Source of the DNA: Pseudomonadota bacterium
GTDB taxonomy: Bacteria; Pseudomonadota; Gammaproteobacteria; Burkholderiales; Rhodocyclaceae
NCBI GenBank assembly: GCA_021811225.1
Contig: JAJZPJ010000164.1
Location: 1-5,917, forward strand
Length of the DNA stretch: 5,917 nucleotides
Reading direction: 5' to 3'
The notes under the pieces were generated by a model. That model was not told the origin of the DNA and ran no database searches. It saw only the letters and a list, made by a program, of their open reading frames with translations. The translations under genes and the position numbers were made by a program. Each line of letters begins with the position of its first letter. The first letter of the stretch is position 1. This document shows positions 4,452 through 5,917 of this stretch, one piece after another.

Positions 4452-5917
4452 ATGAACAGGTTCGAGAGCGTTACCAGGCCACTGCAGTGGCTGATGGCCT
4501 TGCTGCTGGTCGCGGTCGCGGCCGGCTGCGGCGGCGGCGGCGGACGGAGTCCGATCCTGGGCGCGGGCGGCATCGTGGCGGTCGCACCCACGGTGACCGC
4601 CGTAGCGCCGGTCAACAATGCCAGCGGCGTTCCGATCAACAACACCATCATCACCGCCAACTTCAGCGAGCCGATGGCCGCGCTCACCGGCGGCGCCAGC
4701 TTCACGGTGACCTGCACGACGGCGCCTTGCGTAAATCCCACCGGCACGGTGGCCTTGGACGCCAGCAACCGGATCGCCACCTATACGCTGACTCCCGGCT
4801 CCACCCTGACGCCGCTCAGCGACTATACCGCCACGGTCACCGGGGCCAAGAGCATCGCCACCGGCCTCGCCCTGGCGACTCCCTACGTCTGGCACTTCAC
4901 CACCGGTGCGGCGCTGGACACGACCCGGCCCAGGGTGACGCTCACCGTTCCGGCCACGACGATTCCCGGACCGACTTCCGGCGTGCCGACCAACACCGCC
5001 ATCAGCGCCGTGTTCACCGAGGATATGGCCCCGGCTACGATCACCGCAGCCAGCTTCACGCTGAGCTGCACGACGCCTTGCACGGCGCCGGCGGGCAGCG
5101 TGAGCTACGCGGTCGGCAGCCGGACCGCGGTGTTCACGCCGGCGGCGGCGCTTGCCGCGGGCACCACCTACACCGCCACGATCACCACCGCGGCCACGGA
5201 CCTGGCGGGCAATCAATTGGCGGGCAATCAGGCGCCCCTGCCCGCAGCCAGCAACTATGTCTGGACCTTCAGCACCGCAGCAGCCGCGGTCCCGGCGGCC
5301 AATGTCTCGGTGCTGTCGACCAACCCGGCCGCCGCTGCCGTCAATGTTCCCGCCAGCGCGACCATCAACGCGAGCTTCAGCGCTCCCGCCACTTGGCGCA
5401 TCGATCCGCTGACGCTCACCACGGCGACCTTCACCGTGACCGGACCGGCACCCGCCCTGACCCCGGTCACGGCAGCATCGGTGGTGCTGGACAGCGCCAC
5501 CGGCCGCATCGCCACCTTCACGCCGCTTAGCGCTCTCGCCGCCGGCGTGACCTATACGGCGACGATCAAGGGCGGCGCCAACGGGGTCAAGGATCTGGCC
5601 GTCCCCGCCGACACCATGGCGAGCGACTACACCTGGAACTTCACCGTGGCTAGCGCGTCAGTGACGCCGCCCCCGCCCGCGCAAATACCGCTGGGCTCGG
5701 CCTCGACCTTCGGAACCTTCGGGGGCTCGGCCGGAATGACCAACATGGGACTTGAAACGATCGTCAACGGCGACATCGGCACCACCGCGGTGTCCACCGC
5801 GGTGACCGGCTTCCACGACGCCGGTCCGGGATGCACCTATACCGAGACGCCGCTCAATATCGGCACCGTCAATGGCCTGATCTACACCGCGGCGCCGCCG
5901 CCCACCGTGGCTTGCCC
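4452..5917 (+). CDS. Lipoprotein with three Big_5 Ig-like repeats and a DUF3494 ice-binding-like domain (3' end outside window)
   Basis: Large surface lipoprotein; 488 codons are visible and the gene runs off the right edge. The signal peptide ends in VAAGC (Cys26), followed by a five-glycine spacer common in such lipoproteins. Three SbsA-type Ig-like (Big_5) repeats follow at about 46-151, 158-275 and 283-398. Each opens with a VP-N/A-ANF-type strand (VPINNTIITANFSEPM, VPTNTAISAVFTEDM, VPASATINASFSAP), has a YTAT strand, and closes with YVWHFTT, YVWTFST or YTWNFTV. After a PPPP linker (406-409), residue 413 onward (LGSASTFGTFGGSAGMTNMG, VNGDIGT, VTGF, IGTVNG) is the start of DUF3494, the beta-solenoid fold of bacterial ice-binding proteins; most of that solenoid must lie outside the window. 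The start has AGGGGA 5 nt upstream. Likely roles are surface adhesion, ice binding or extracellular scaffolding; only the domain content is seen. Probably controlled by box 3. Confidence 0.92.
   Translation, partial: MNRFESVTRPLQWLMALLLVAVAAGCGGGGGRSPILGAGGIVAVAPTVTAVAPVNNASGVPINNTIITANFSEPMAALTGGASFTVTCTTAPCVNPTGTVALDASNRIATYTLTPGSTLTPLSDYTATVTGAKSIATGLALATPYVWHFTTGAALDTTRPRVTLTVPATTIPGPTSGVPTNTAISAVFTEDMAPATITAASFTLSCTTPCTAPAGSVSYAVGSRTAVFTPAAALAAGTTYTATITTAATDLAGNQLAGNQAPLPAASNYVWTFSTAAAAVPAANVSVLSTNPAAAAVNVPASATINASFSAPATWRIDPLTLTTATFTVTGPAPALTPVTAASVVLDSATGRIATFTPLSALAAGVTYTATIKGGANGVKDLAVPADTMASDYTWNFTVASASVTPPPPAQIPLGSASTFGTFGGSAGMTNMGLETIVNGDIGTTAVSTAVTGFHDAGPGCTYTETPLNIGTVNGLIYTAAPPPTVAC
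5202..5231 (+). repeat. 15-bp tandem duplication within Big_5 repeat 2
   Basis: Two 15-bp units, 5202-5216 and 5217-5231, differ only at their first and last bases and encode LAGNQ twice (residues 251-260). The motif DLAGN is the usual turn before the last strands of Big_5 domains, so the second unit looks like an in-frame slippage insertion that lengthens a loop. Confidence 0.7.

Noticed and set aside
4353..5216. Minus-strand frame of 287 codons opposite the DUF3494 lipoprotein
   Set aside because: Arg/Gly-rich shadow of the Big_5 coding sequence, whose repeats and lipobox are clear on the plus strand.
5783..5804. CACCGCGGTG twice, 2 bp apart, each copy itself palindromic
   Set aside because: It encodes the repeated residues TAV in the DUF3494 domain and is best explained by codon choice in GC-rich DNA, although it could form a strong hairpin.

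Overview
The window is GC-rich, densely coded DNA from a Gram-negative bacterium. A Betaproteobacterium, probably of the order Burkholderiales, fits best. The reasons are the type of Crp/Fnr regulator, the CxxC-containing glycine-zipper membrane protein, the lipoprotein with a poly-glycine spacer, and the DUF3494 protein with Ig-like repeats. No rRNA, tRNA, CRISPR array or transposase is visible.

Layout: on the minus strand, 1-1690 encodes a membrane-anchored sensor histidine kinase with two PAS domains, cut by the left edge. It lies 15 nt downstream of a Crp/Fnr-family regulator (1706-2467), so the two form a tight operon. A 331-nt divergent control region (2468-2798) follows. On the plus strand come a BON-domain lipoprotein (2799-3110), an OsmB-like glycine-zipper lipoprotein (3173-3388), a spacer that seems to hold the decayed C-terminus of a GGDEF domain (about 3391-3507), a 206-residue membrane protein with a glycine zipper (3620-4240), a 211-nt spacer, and a long lipoprotein with three Ig-like (Big_5) repeats leading into a DUF3494 ice-binding-like domain (4452 to beyond the right edge).

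The most interesting signal is regulatory. A 20-bp box with consensus TGTGCGYTGGCRMACAGACC occurs twice in inverted orientation in the divergent region, with 17 of 20 bases identical. A third copy, 16 of 20 identical to each of the others, lies upstream of the DUF3494 gene. Each box contains a CRP-like palindrome of the form TGTG-N8-CACA. In all three cases a -10-like hexamer lies at the spacing that puts the palindrome centre at -41.5 from the predicted transcription start, the classic class II geometry for Crp/Fnr activators. I infer a local regulon in which the encoded Crp/Fnr protein controls its own operon, the BON-osmB operon and the DUF3494 lipoprotein. The co-transcribed sensor kinase may supply a second input.

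Taken together, the locus looks like an envelope-stress or surface-remodelling module: two regulators face a set of small outer-membrane lipoproteins and one large surface protein. Domain calls rest on motifs read by eye. The regulon is a prediction from sequence spacing and repeat identity only.
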